Assembly: GCA_934120015.1 (NCBI GenBank)
Contig: CAKOTD010000028.1
Coordinates: forward strand, 1-14,668
Length of the DNA: 14,668 nucleotides
Direction: 5' to 3'
Origin: an uncultured Bacilli bacterium
GTDB lineage: Bacteria; Bacillota_I; Bacilli_A; RF39; UBA660
The notes under the pieces were generated by a model that did no database searches, had not been told where the DNA came from, and was given only the letters and a program-made list of their open reading frames with translations. Shown here piece by piece: positions 1 through 7,821 of the stretch (its first letter is position 1; each line of letters starts with the position of its first letter). The position numbers and the translations under genes were made by a program.

Positions 1-73
1 GACTGATATAATCAATCTCAAATATCTTTATTACCATGGATTGGTAACTTTACACAAAGTTTTTTACACTCTC
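1..73 (-). mobile_element. Terminal end of an IS256-like insertion sequence (edge of window)
   Basis: Read on the minus strand from base 73 inward, the sequence begins GAGAGTGTAAAAAACTTTG followed by TGTAAA. The paired GTGTAAA...GTGTAAA pattern resembles the terminal inverted repeats of IS256/mutator-type elements as I remember them. The interior would run towards base 1 and out of the window, so no transposase is visible. A small TTACC/GGTAA hairpin lies at 31-47. The repeat ends exactly where the neighbouring IS3 orfA reading frame loses its family-like sequence, which fits an insertion into that element. Family assignment is from memory of the repeat pattern only. Confidence 0.5.
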
Positions 74-120
74 AAAAGATTTAATGAATACGAAGCAAAT
101 TTTTGTCCCTTTGAAGCCAT
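64..120 (-). pseudogene. IS3-family OrfA transposase, N-terminal stub
   Basis: The frame starts at ATG 118-120 and reads MASKGQKFASYSLNLLRV before a stop at 64-66. The opening MASKGQKF..YS is typical of OrfA, the helix-turn-helix DNA-binding subunit of IS3-family transposases, which normally runs about 90-170 residues. Only the first 15 or so residues look native; the last few and the stop come from the IS256-like end that interrupts it. A good Shine-Dalgarno (AGGAGGT at 131-137) is still in place, but the product cannot be functional. OrfB is absent from the window. Confidence 0.65.
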
Positions 121-208
121 AGAAAAATACACCTCCTTTCGGAAATGTATTATATCACTTTCTTTGAACTGCTTTTTTATTTGTGTCTACTCTAAGGGGT
201 GCACTTCA
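74..208 (-). mobile_element. Truncated left end of an IS3-family (IS150-like) insertion sequence
   Basis: On the minus strand, base 208 begins TGAAGTGCACCCCTTAGAGT. This resembles the TG-starting terminal repeat of Firmicute IS3/IS150-group elements, many of which carry a GTGCACCCC-type end. It is followed by an AT-rich leader, a strong ribosome-binding site (AGGAGGT, 131-137) and the start of an OrfA-like reading frame at base 120. Everything after about 45 bases of that frame is missing and replaced by the IS256-like end. The IS3 end lies only 22 bases past the topB stop codon, so the insertion may have removed or displaced the original topB terminator. Confidence 0.7.
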
Positions 209-230
209 AATCATTGATTCTTTTCTTTAT

Positions 231-2327
231 TTAGAACTCAAAGTCTAACTTACCATCACTTATCTTAATATATGCATCAAAAGTCTTTCCTGTTTTAGAC
301 ACAAATCCTTTAATTTTTGAACTTCTTCCCTCATCAAGAATTTTTTTAGCATTATTTTTAGAAATTACTCTTTTACATATAACACCATTTATTTTAAACT
401 TACATCCTTCTTTATATCCTATACAACCATATCCATAACGATTCTTAAGTACATCTTTGCCACAAAGTGGACACTTTCCTATATAATCCCCATAAAAGCC
501 ATTATCAAAATCTTCTTCAATTGGTAATTTTTTTTGATTAAAGATGCTATTTATCTCCTTTTTTGCTAAGTCAACTGAATTATCAATTGTTATTTCATTT
601 CTATATACCTGTTTTAATGCCTTACCCATTTCACTAGTCTTATATTTATCCATATTAATCTGCATTTGCATTAATGATTCAATTAAATATTCCCCCATTG
701 GTAATATAGTATAAACATCTTTCTTTAAATCAATATATTTACTTTTTCGAGCATTATCAATAATTCCAGTTCTAGTTGCTTCTGTTCCAAGTTCCAATCC
801 TTCAAAAATTGCTCTATAATCATCTGTATCATCATTATCTTCTTCATTTAATTTAGCCTTATCTTCTTTGAAAGGATTTTTTAAATAGTTATTAAGTGTT
901 TCAATTGTATAATGTTTTGGTGGTGTTGTTTTCTTTTCGGTAGGTACAAAATTTATATTTACTTTATCACCTTTATTTAAATTTGGAAGTATTTTATCTT
1001 TTGAATTATAATCATCATATTTTGTCCAACCTTTTTCTAAAATAATCATCCCTTTTAATGTAAATTCTTCTAAATCTCCAACCTTGATTTTAATTTCTGT
1101 CTTTTCAGCTAGACACTCCTCACTACAAAAGACAGCAACAAATCTTTTAAATACTGCTTTATATACTACCAATTCCTCTTCCGATAAAGTGCTTGATTTT
1201 GGTATTTTATATGTTGGCGTCAAAGCAGAATGTGATTCAATTTTAGAATCATCAAAAATAGTTTTCTTATCTTTAAACTCTATAGGATAATTCATATCAC
1301 TTAATATTTTAATTATTTTCTTCACTTTATCTTTCTCAGCAGTTGCTAAATATTCAGAATTAGTACGAGGATATGTTAAATAACCCATTTCATACAATTT
1401 TTGAACAATTGCAAGTGATTTATCCATTGGCATTTTGTATTTTTTACCAAGATAATTTTGGAGTTTTGATAGTGAATATAATTTTCCAGGTTCAATTTTA
1501 TCTTTTTTTACCTTTTTATACGTTACAATTGCATCTAAATCATTATATTTACTAGCAAGTTCTTTAGCTTTATTTAAATCATTTTTATCAAATTTTTCTT
1601 TACTATTTAATTCAACATCTTCACCATTCGTCTTTTCTTTACTTGTAAGTCCGTAATATATATCAGGAACAAAATTTCTAATTTGCAAATCCCTATCATA
1701 AATTGCCTTTACAATTGGAATAATAACTCTACCAACTCTAAGTAATACTCCTGTCTTAAGAGTTGCAAACCTAGTTAAATTGACACCATATAACCAATCA
1801 ATATATGTTCGGGCAAAACCTTCATTAGCAAGATTATCATATTCACTTTCTAATTTCATATTATTAAGAGCTTCTTTTACTGTTTCTGGTGTCTGATCAG
1901 GAAGCCATAATCTAACAAATTTTTTTTCTTTAGAAAGACTATTCATTACGCAGAGTCTAACTATTATTTCCCCTTCTCTATCGGCATCCCCAGCATTTAC
2001 AATGGTATCAACATCTTCCCTATTCACAAGTTTTTTAATAAGTTCAAACTGTTTCTGAACACCATTATCCACTTTCTTATTTTCATCATATTTTAATCTA
2101 AATTTAAATTTTTTTGGAAAACATGGTAGATTATCCATTGTCCACTTGTTAGCTACATTTCTATATTCAGCATATTCTTCAATGTCACACAAACTAAAAA
2201 GATGACCAAAAGCCCATGTAACAATATATCCCATTCCCTCATAATAACCATTTTTATTAGTAAGCTTTCCTATTCCAGCTACTATATTACGTGCTAAACT
2301 TGGCTTTTCTGCAATTACTACTATCAT
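231..2327 (-). CDS. topB: DNA topoisomerase III (type IA topoisomerase)
   Basis: A 698-residue type IA topoisomerase, which nicks one DNA strand through a 5'-phosphotyrosine bond, passes another strand through, and helps unlink or decatenate replicating or transferring DNA. The Toprim domain opens with VVIAEKPSLA (catalytic Glu7) and carries the acidic DADREGE motif at 114-120. The active-site tyrosine is Tyr319 in LTYPRT. A Cys4 zinc ribbon spans Cys619, Cys622, Cys635 and Cys642 and is followed by a basic C-terminal tail. Length fits the TopB group rather than TopA. The start at 2327 is supported by GGTGGT just upstream and an extended -10 TGTTATAAT at 2345-2353. Firmicute chromosomes and conjugative elements both carry TopB of this size; no conjugation genes are visible. 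An IS3 end abuts its 3' side. Confidence 0.95.
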   Translation of the reverse strand: MIVVIAEKPSLARNIVAGIGKLTNKNGYYEGMGYIVTWAFGHLFSLCDIEEYAEYRNVANKWTMDNLPCFPKKFKFRLKYDENKKVDNGVQKQFELIKKLVNREDVDTIVNAGDADREGEIIVRLCVMNSLSKEKKFVRLWLPDQTPETVKEALNNMKLESEYDNLANEGFARTYIDWLYGVNLTRFATLKTGVLLRVGRVIIPIVKAIYDRDLQIRNFVPDIYYGLTSKEKTNGEDVELNSKEKFDKNDLNKAKELASKYNDLDAIVTYKKVKKDKIEPGKLYSLSKLQNYLGKKYKMPMDKSLAIVQKLYEMGYLTYPRTNSEYLATAEKDKVKKIIKILSDMNYPIEFKDKKTIFDDSKIESHSALTPTYKIPKSSTLSEEELVVYKAVFKRFVAVFCSEECLAEKTEIKIKVGDLEEFTLKGMIILEKGWTKYDDYNSKDKILPNLNKGDKVNINFVPTEKKTTPPKHYTIETLNNYLKNPFKEDKAKLNEEDNDDTDDYRAIFEGLELGTEATRTGIIDNARKSKYIDLKKDVYTILPMGEYLIESLMQMQINMDKYKTSEMGKALKQVYRNEITIDNSVDLAKKEINSIFNQKKLPIEEDFDNGFYGDYIGKCPLCGKDVLKNRYGYGCIGYKEGCKFKINGVICKRVISKNNAKKILDEGRSSKIKGFVSKTGKTFDAYIKISDGKLDFEF

Positions 2328-2344
2328 GTTTTACCACCACATAT

Positions 2345-2353
2345 ATTATAACA
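2345..2353 (-). promoter_or_regulatory. Extended -10 promoter of topB
   Basis: The minus strand carries TGTTATAAT, a perfect TATAAT with the TGN extension, 17 bases upstream of the topB start codon. The -35 position (2368-2373) reads TTATTT and is weak, which an extended -10 can tolerate. Transcription would begin only about 10 bases before the ATG, leaving a very short leader that still holds the GGTGGT ribosome-binding site. Confidence 0.6.
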
Positions 2354-2646
2354 TGATTCAAAAGAAAAAATAACCCTTTTATGTCTAATAAATCCTGTAT
2401 ACATATAGTAGCACACCTTAAAAGTATTTTGATAATATTATATCTTTATTTATAAATTTTCAACATTTACTTATCTTTAGAAATATCAATTAAATCATAA
2501 TTTTTATAAGCATATAAGTAAAATAAAGTGTAAAGAAAAATAATTATTCAAATATCTATATTTTTCAACTTTATTACCTTGTTGCTTCAAAATCAAATAA
2601 ATTGATTATGTAAAAACTTAATCAAAAAAAAGAAGATGTAAAGTAT
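2354..2646. other. Intergenic region without a recognisable gene
   Basis: About 290 very AT-rich bases between topB and the DUF4097 gene. I see no open frame with a ribosome-binding site. One inverted repeat, TTGATTA at 2602-2608 and TAATCAA at 2619-2625, lies 20 bases past the DUF4097 stop, but on the minus strand it is not followed by a clean T-run, so it is at best a poor terminator for that operon. Confidence 0.5.
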
Positions 2647-3516
2647 TTAACCAATCTTTATATCTCCACAATCATTATTTATCTTCAAGACAACCTCAGC
2701 ATTACGATAATTTTTATTAATTTTAACATCCCCTAAATTTGTCTTTGCATCCACATAAATATTATCAATATCATCTATGCGTATATCTCCTAAATGGCTA
2801 ACAATACTAGAATCTTTATCAAGTCTTAGAAATTTAATTTTAATATCCCCACAATCATTAGAAGCATTAATATAATTTTCCACACTATCTATTTTTATAT
2901 CACCATAATTATTTTCAACCTTAATGTTTTTTACATTTCCTATCTTTATTTGTCCTGCAGAAGCATTAATATCGGCAATATTTGCTTCCAATAAATCTAT
3001 ATCACCATATTTATTTTTTATTGTTATATCATTGACACCATCAATTGTTACATCTCCAGCATCTTCTTTTATGCTAATATTAGAATTTTTTAAACTTCCA
3101 ACTTTAATATCACCATAGTTGTTATCAATATTTAATTTGCCATTAAAATCACTTGGAATATATAATTCTATTTTTGATATCTTTCTATTGATGCAGAAAA
3201 ACTTACATCCACTATCTTTATATTCAATTCTTAATATTCCATCATTATTTAAAATAGAATAATTATTAGCGTCACCATAAATTTTAACAGATACTTTCTC
3301 ATCATTAGTGTTAATAACATTTATATCACTTGCATCAGTTCTAATATTAATACTATCAAAGTTAGTATCAAAATATTCATTAGCCACTAAATTTGTACTA
3401 ACAAAATAATTGAGTTTAAAACGTTTATTTATCAAAAATATCATAACAAATATTAAAATAATTGCTATAAAAGATAAAGATATTATTAAAAACAATATAG
3501 ATTTTTTACTTTTCAT
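2647..3516 (-). CDS. Membrane-anchored DUF4097-type beta-repeat protein
   Basis: A 289-residue protein with a basic N-terminus, one membrane segment (residues 5-29) and an extracytoplasmic body made of repeated strands. The motif GD[IV][KRTD][IVL] recurs at least eight times (for example NNYGDIKVG, DAGDVTIDG, NKYGDIDLL, NDCGDIKIK, SHLGDIRID, NLGDVKIN), often after NNYGD or NDCGD. This is the pattern of DUF4097 beta-solenoid proteins, the family that includes LiaG; their biochemical role is poorly known but they often sit in envelope-stress operons. I choose ATG at 3514-3516, not the GTG at 3526-3528, because GGTG lies 7 bases before it. It overlaps the stop of the upstream regulator by 11 bases (ATGAAAAGTAA), so the two are probably translationally coupled. 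It is likely the target or partner of that regulator. Confidence 0.8.
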   Translation of the reverse strand: MKSKKSILFLIISLSFIAIILIFVMIFLINKRFKLNYFVSTNLVANEYFDTNFDSINIRTDASDINVINTNDEKVSVKIYGDANNYSILNNDGILRIEYKDSGCKFFCINRKISKIELYIPSDFNGKLNIDNNYGDIKVGSLKNSNISIKEDAGDVTIDGVNDITIKNKYGDIDLLEANIADINASAGQIKIGNVKNIKVENNYGDIKIDSVENYINASNDCGDIKIKFLRLDKDSSIVSHLGDIRIDDIDNIYVDAKTNLGDVKINKNYRNAEVVLKINNDCGDIKIG

Positions 3517-4147
3517 CTTGTTCACCACTTTTTAACATAAAAATTAATTTCACTATTTCTGTTACAATTGCATATATTATCCATAATATCCAAGTAATAT
3601 GCCAAGCCATTGTTGCAAAACTAATCAGCATATATATAATAAGTATAATTAAACCAATTATAGAATTAATTCCTTTAACTACCATATTTTCAGCTTTCAA
3701 CTCTTCATGATTAATTATATTATTTTTTACCTTATAATTAATTGCTGAAAACACAATAATAAACGTTGCAGCTCCAATTATAAATAGGAATATTCCTGAT
3801 GCTAACACAGGATCCATTTGAAAAGAAACCACTGATATAGATATCCACGAAATAGCTATAAAGTATAAAAATATTCCAAGCCCAATACCAATAGCCTTTT
3901 TTCTTTTTACATCTGCATTTGAAATTTTTTCACCTGTTTTTTCGTCCCTTTTTTCACCATTAATTAATTCATCAGCTGTTATACCATATAAATCACATAT
4001 AGGCTTTATTTTATCAAAATCAGGGGTACTTTGATTAGTTTCCCACTTTGATATTGTCTGCCTAGTCACAGCTAACTTCTCAGCAAGCTCTTCCTGTGAT
4101 AAATTTTTTGATTTCCTTAAATCCAATAACTTTTGTCCAATATTCAT
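3506..4147 (-). CDS. XRE-family regulator with four membrane segments
   Basis: 213 residues. Residues 3-64 form a Cro/C1-type helix-turn-helix (LSQEELAEKLAVTRQTISKW, then the usual ADELINGE end). After a charged linker come four hydrophobic stretches at about 85-108, 114-136, 161-181 and 183-204, so the protein should be held in the cytoplasmic membrane with its DNA-binding head inside. Such XRE-membrane proteins are common in Firmicutes and are thought to respond to envelope state, but no signal is known for this one. It is the first gene of a two-gene operon with the DUF4097 protein. GAGGTGAAAGG precedes the ATG. A TTGACA promoter flanked by an inverted repeat lies just upstream, suggesting autoregulation. 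Confidence 0.85.
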   Translation of the reverse strand: MNIGQKLLDLRKSKNLSQEELAEKLAVTRQTISKWETNQSTPDFDKIKPICDLYGITADELINGEKRDEKTGEKISNADVKRKKAIGIGLGIFLYFIAISWISISVVSFQMDPVLASGIFLFIIGAATFIIVFSAINYKVKNNIINHEELKAENMVVKGINSIIGLIILIIYMLISFATMAWHITWILWIIYAIVTEIVKLIFMLKSGEQDEK

Positions 4148-4181
4148 CCTTTCACCTCACATATAAATTATATTAAATTTC

Positions 4182-4224
4182 TTAGTTGCATTCTATATAT
4201 TTTACTTGGAAATTTGTCAACTAA
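4182..4224 (-). promoter_or_regulatory. Promoter of the XRE/DUF4097 operon with flanking operator half-sites
   Basis: On the minus strand, TTGACA (4215-4220) and TATAGA (4192-4197) are 17 bases apart, about 45 bases before the regulator start. A perfect 7-base inverted repeat brackets the promoter: TTAGTTG at 4182-4188 and CAACTAA at 4218-4224 on the plus strand. One arm overlaps the -35 and the other lies just past the -10. The arrangement suits repression by the XRE protein encoded next to it; that last point is inference. Confidence 0.6.
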
Positions 4225-4284
4225 AATTAACATCAACCATTAATTACAATTATATTATATTTTTTTAATCATCACCAGATAAAT

Positions 4285-4313
4285 TTGGAAACACCGATTT
4301 GTTGTGCTATAAT
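4285..4313 (+). promoter_or_regulatory. Extended -10 promoter of the alpha-toroid gene
   Basis: TTGGAA (4285-4290), 17-base spacer, then TATAAT (4308-4313) preceded by TGC, forming an extended -10. Transcription would start near 4320, giving a leader of about 14 bases that contains the AGGTGA ribosome-binding site (4325-4330). Confidence 0.7.
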
Positions 4314-4333
4314 ATAATTATAGTAGGTGAAAC

Positions 4334-5851
4334 ATGAAAAAAACAATATTATCAATAATTACTATAACCGCATTAACATTAATAACTTATCTATGTATTA
4401 AAAACAATCACTTGCAATATTATTTTATCACATATGGAAATTATAATGAAAAATATATTGTAACAAAAGAAAAGACCAATATTAATAAGATAATTAAAGA
4501 CTATAAAAACTACGATTATATTAAGATAGATAAAATTATTAGTGAGAAAACAATTGAATATAGTGAACTAGTGAAGCTAATTAATAATACCAAGTATAAT
4601 GAATTCAATTACGGGTTAACTTTTGACAACAATATCAATATATTAAAGGAAGAAATCAATATAAATAAAATTATAGATTATTCACTAGATGAATTAAATT
4701 TTCATAATCTAAACAATTATTTAATCAACAAACAACAAGATACCATAATCAAAGATTATAATAAAATAATAATTTTTGAAACTGAAAGTAAGATATATGA
4801 CAAAAACAATAATGAATTTATTAGTGTTAATAAACTATACAATTTAGATAAGATAACACAAAATAGTATAAACAGATTAAATTCACTATTGAATGAAAAT
4901 GGTAAATTTACATATGGTTATAATATAGAAACTGGAGAGAATCTTACAAGTTATAATATATTAAGACACGCTGGTACAGTTTGGAGTATGATAAAGTATT
5001 ATGAAATAAATCCAAATGAAAACTTAAAAAAATCAATAGACAACGCTATCAATTATTTAGTGGAAAATATAATTTTATATAACAATGACATTGCATATGT
5101 AGTTGAAACAAAAACATCAGAGATAAAGTTAGGCGGAAATGGGCTAGCATTAATTGCCCTATCAGAATATGCAAAAACATTTGATACAGACAAATTTCAA
5201 GATATTTCTATAAAAATAGCAAATGGTATAATTGCTATGCAAAATAATAACGGAAGTTATATACATGTACTAAACTTAGATGGTTCTACAAAAGAAGAAT
5301 TCAGAACTGTATACTATGATGGTGAAGCAACATTTGCACTACTAAAACTATATGAAATCATTCCCGATGAAAAATACTTGAAATACTCAGAAAAAGCAAT
5401 TGATTACTTTATTTCTAATAACTATTATAAATATCGTGATCATTGGATTTCTTATACAATGCATGAATTCTTAAAATATAATCTTGAGGATAAATATGTA
5501 GATTTTGCCTTAAACAATTATTCATACAATAAAAACAGATTAAAGTATGAATCATTTGGACCAGTAAGATTTGAATTATTAACAACCATAAACAATACAT
5601 ACAATTACTTAAAAAATAAAAATATAAGTATCATAGATAATTTTGACATAGAAGGTTTAAAAAGTGAAATTAATAATCAACTGCATGTCTTATTAAATTA
5701 TTATCTTTCTGAAAACATAGCAATATATTATGCAAATCCAAATAAAATTATTGGTGGATTTTACGATTTAAATTCTAACTACAGAATGCGTATAGACGAT
5801 ATACAACATTCTATATTAGGAATAATGAATTATCAGAATAGTCACAAATAA
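4334..5851 (+). CDS. Exported alpha/alpha-toroid protein of unknown substrate
   Basis: 505 residues with an N-terminal hydrophobic segment (4-20) that should export or anchor it; no convincing lipobox. Residues 1-170 are Asn/Ile/Lys-rich and unrecognised. Residues 175-400 show helix pairs with conserved-looking motifs: YNILRHAGTVW (207-217), KLGGNGLALIAL (265-276), MQNNNGSYIH (302-311), YYDGEATFALLKLYE (327-341) and RDHW (368-371). Alternating helices with G-A-L repeats and acidic or aromatic residues in the turns suit an (alpha/alpha)6-type toroid, the fold used by many glycan-active enzymes and terpenoid cyclases. I cannot name the reaction. It stands alone with its own promoter and terminator, transcribed away from the XRE/DUF4097 operon across 186 bases. 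Confidence 0.6.
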   Translation: MKKTILSIITITALTLITYLCIKNNHLQYYFITYGNYNEKYIVTKEKTNINKIIKDYKNYDYIKIDKIISEKTIEYSELVKLINNTKYNEFNYGLTFDNNINILKEEININKIIDYSLDELNFHNLNNYLINKQQDTIIKDYNKIIIFETESKIYDKNNNEFISVNKLYNLDKITQNSINRLNSLLNENGKFTYGYNIETGENLTSYNILRHAGTVWSMIKYYEINPNENLKKSIDNAINYLVENIILYNNDIAYVVETKTSEIKLGGNGLALIALSEYAKTFDTDKFQDISIKIANGIIAMQNNNGSYIHVLNLDGSTKEEFRTVYYDGEATFALLKLYEIIPDEKYLKYSEKAIDYFISNNYYKYRDHWISYTMHEFLKYNLEDKYVDFALNNYSYNKNRLKYESFGPVRFELLTTINNTYNYLKNKNISIIDNFDIEGLKSEINNQLHVLLNYYLSENIAIYYANPNKIIGGFYDLNSNYRMRIDDIQHSILGIMNYQNSHK

Positions 5852-5871
5852 AACTTGTGACTATTTCTTTT
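5837..5871 (+). terminator. Strong hairpin terminator after the alpha-toroid gene
   Basis: A perfect 11-bp stem, AATAGTCACAA (5837-5847) with TTGTGACTATT (5855-5865), a 7-base loop and a T-rich tail (TTCTTTT). The left arm starts inside the last codons of the gene and the stop codon lies in the loop. The minus-strand side lacks a T-run, so it is mainly a plus-strand terminator between two convergent units. Confidence 0.8.
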
Positions 5872-5909
5872 CAATCTTAATCCAAAGATACTTTTATCAA
5901 ACATTAACT

Positions 5910-6449
5910 CTATCTTTTTTTATGTATCTCTTCTTCTAAATTTAATGAATGAAATTCTATTTCAAACTTTGCTTTTAAATTATCAAAAAGTTCTTTACTA
6001 ATATAATAATATTCATTATCTAACGAATAGAATTCCTCAGTTGATATCAATCCCAAAGCATAAGCAGCCGCATTATCAATATAACAATTGGAATCATCTA
6101 CAAAAACTTTTAATGCTTGTTTTTTCTCTATTTTTATATACTCAATATCTATATCATCTTGATTTTTTAATTTATTATGTATGGAATCTGGAATTTCAAT
6201 CATTTTAGGTTTATCTAACATGATAGCCCTAGTTTTAATCAATCCTAATGCATACGCTGTACTATGTTCAATATAATATTTATTTTCCTCAATATATATT
6301 TTAATCACTTTTTTCTGTTTTAATTTTGTTTGAAATTGTATTTCTTGCTTAGAATTAATATTTAAAATAGTATTTTGAGGTTTTGATGCTGATAAAATAC
6401 TATTACTATCTTTAGTTTGATTTTGGTTATTTTTATTAAGCAAATTCAT
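5910..6449 (-). CDS. Small protein with two copies of an unrecognised AYALGLI domain
   Basis: 179 residues, no signal peptide or membrane segment visible. After a polar, Asn/Gln-rich N-terminus (1-45), the body is two copies of one unit of about 58 residues, at roughly 48-106 and 112-169. Each has a short strand (IKIYIEE / LKVFVDD), then YYIEHSTAYALGLI or CYIDNAAAYALGLI, then a second strand-plus-helix (MIEIPDSIHNKL / YYYISKELFDNL). I do not recognise the domain. It starts 83 bases after the RsgI-like gene in the same direction, so they are probably cotranscribed. The start is fixed by a strong GGAGGGG site at 6454-6460, six bases upstream of a similar quality site family used by its neighbour. 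Function unknown. Confidence 0.75.
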   Translation of the reverse strand: MNLLNKNNQNQTKDSNSILSASKPQNTILNINSKQEIQFQTKLKQKKVIKIYIEENKYYIEHSTAYALGLIKTRAIMLDKPKMIEIPDSIHNKLKNQDDIDIEYIKIEKKQALKVFVDDSNCYIDNAAAYALGLISTEEFYSLDNEYYYISKELFDNLKAKFEIEFHSLNLEEEIHKKR

Positions 6450-6532
6450 TTTACCCCTCCTAAATAAAAACTCGATATTTTACAACCTTCATTTTTAAGC
6501 CTTTCCATTATATTTTGTACTTTTCAAATATA

Positions 6533-7711
6533 TTAATCTATATCTTTACAGTTTATTCTACACGAAACAAAAGAATTGCTTTCTTGTCTGCACCACATTT
6601 CTTGCTCTATACAAGTTTCTTCATCACAAAATGTTTGTTTTTCAAGATGATAACCTTTAGAAATGCATTCGTTTTTAATATTTTCTTGTTCTTTTTTACT
6701 TTCTAATTCCAATTGATGTAATAAGTTATATTGTTCTTCTAAATTCTTTTTTATATCATTAGTTTTTGTTATTATTTTATCACTTGTTATAACTGGTTCT
6801 AGTAAATTAATGTCACTAAGTTTAATAAATTCATAACCCGTTTTTATTATACAATTACCATCACTAGTATATTCACACAATTCATCAGATAATTTTTCAG
6901 TTAACTCACGATACAAAATATTACCATAGTTTGTACCATTATATGTAAAACTTATACTATAATTATAGTTAGCATTATTAATTCTTACTATATCACCAGA
7001 TACGTTAAAATTAAATTTTTCTAAAATGCGTAATACATTATTTTTATTCAAAAAGATACTATCAAAATCTAAGGTATCAACGCTCTCTATGTCAAATCCT
7101 GCTTTTATAGAAGACATTATAAAGCTACAACTTAATTGATCATTTTCATTTTTGCAACTATAAAATTTATTATAATCATCATCTTGTTTTAGTTTACTCA
7201 ATAAATTATCATAATAATTGCTATTTTTATTCGTACTCTCATTATAATTTAATACTTCTGTCAATAATTGATTCTTTTTATCTTCTCTAATATATTCTAT
7301 TTCAATATAATCATAGTCATAATTCTCTAATGGTATATAAGTAGTAGATTTTATTTTAACACCATTTGAGGTATCAAAACCTTTTTTATTTGCAAGAATA
7401 TATATTTGATTAATAGCTTCTATTGCATCTAAATCTTTAACGTGTATATCATTATAAAAATTTTGACAATCATGATTCATACAATATATACAATCAACCT
7501 TACCATTTTCTACTACTAGTAGTAATTTAGGGTTAATTTCTATGAAAACATAGTCTTCTTTCTCATTTCTTATTTCATTAATTGAACTATTAATCTTTAA
7601 ATCATTTTTATTAGTAATGCTCTTTTTTATAAAAGAATATATTAAAAGTGAAATTATTATAAACAATAAAATTAATAATATTATAATAGATAATTTCTTT
7701 TTTTTATTCAT
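6533..7711 (-). CDS. RsgI-like membrane protein (anti-sigma-type periplasmic domain)
   Basis: 392 residues: a Lys-rich N-terminus, one membrane segment at about 7-29, and an extracytoplasmic portion. Residues 54-125 (YVFIEINPKLLLVVENGKV, then AIEAINQIYILANKKGF) match the signature of the domain that follows the membrane segment in RsgI-type anti-sigma factors: an xINP strand, an N/G turn, and a helix with two aromatic or hydrophobic repeats. The rest is unrecognised, with a coiled stretch near 325-350 and a Cys-rich tail (residues about 350-390) that could form disulfides. The cytoplasmic N-terminus is only about six residues, too short for the usual sigma-binding part of RsgI, so it may sense rather than bind a sigma factor. 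GGAGGGG lies just before the ATG. It leads a likely operon with the duplicated-domain protein. Confidence 0.6.
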   Translation of the reverse strand: MNKKKKLSIIILLILLFIIISLLIYSFIKKSITNKNDLKINSSINEIRNEKEDYVFIEINPKLLLVVENGKVDCIYCMNHDCQNFYNDIHVKDLDAIEAINQIYILANKKGFDTSNGVKIKSTTYIPLENYDYDYIEIEYIREDKKNQLLTEVLNYNESTNKNSNYYDNLLSKLKQDDDYNKFYSCKNENDQLSCSFIMSSIKAGFDIESVDTLDFDSIFLNKNNVLRILEKFNFNVSGDIVRINNANYNYSISFTYNGTNYGNILYRELTEKLSDELCEYTSDGNCIIKTGYEFIKLSDINLLEPVITSDKIITKTNDIKKNLEEQYNLLHQLELESKKEQENIKNECISKGYHLEKQTFCDEETCIEQEMWCRQESNSFVSCRINCKDID

Positions 7712-7725
7712 GTTTTTCCCCTCCC

Positions 7726-7754
7726 AATATCAGTTAACAGCATTAACTGATATT
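7726..7754 (-). promoter_or_regulatory. 12-bp hairpin at the 5' end of the RsgI-like mRNA
   Basis: A perfect inverted repeat: AATATCAGTTAA (7726-7737) and TTAACTGATATT (7743-7754) with a 5-base loop. On the minus strand it ends immediately before the GGGAGGGG ribosome-binding site and starts at about the predicted transcription start. It could protect the 5' end of the mRNA, gate ribosome access, or act as a DNA operator. On the plus strand it is followed by a T-run, so it could also stop plus-strand readthrough, though no plus-strand gene precedes it. Confidence 0.65.
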
Positions 7755-7764
7755 TTTTTAATTT

Positions 7765-7793
7765 CTTATACAGTACCATCGATAATTTATAAA
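7765..7793 (-). promoter_or_regulatory. Likely promoter of the RsgI-like operon
   Basis: Minus strand TTTATA (7788-7793), 17-base spacer, TATAAG (7765-7770). The predicted start falls at about 7758, right at the base of the 12-bp hairpin. A perfect 12-base palindrome, ATTGTTAACAAT, lies 17 bases further upstream at 7810-7821 and could be an operator. Confidence 0.45.
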
Positions 7794-7821
7794 TTACAAT
7801 AATATTTCTATTGTTAACAAT

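Noticed and set aside
1084..1555. Plus-strand open frames opposite topB
   Set aside because: They lie wholly inside the strongly supported topB gene, have no ribosome-binding sites and show no family features.
7617..7802. Plus-strand frame opposite the start of the RsgI-like gene
   Set aside because: Phe/Ile-rich antisense of a membrane segment and the 5' hairpin; no ribosome-binding site.
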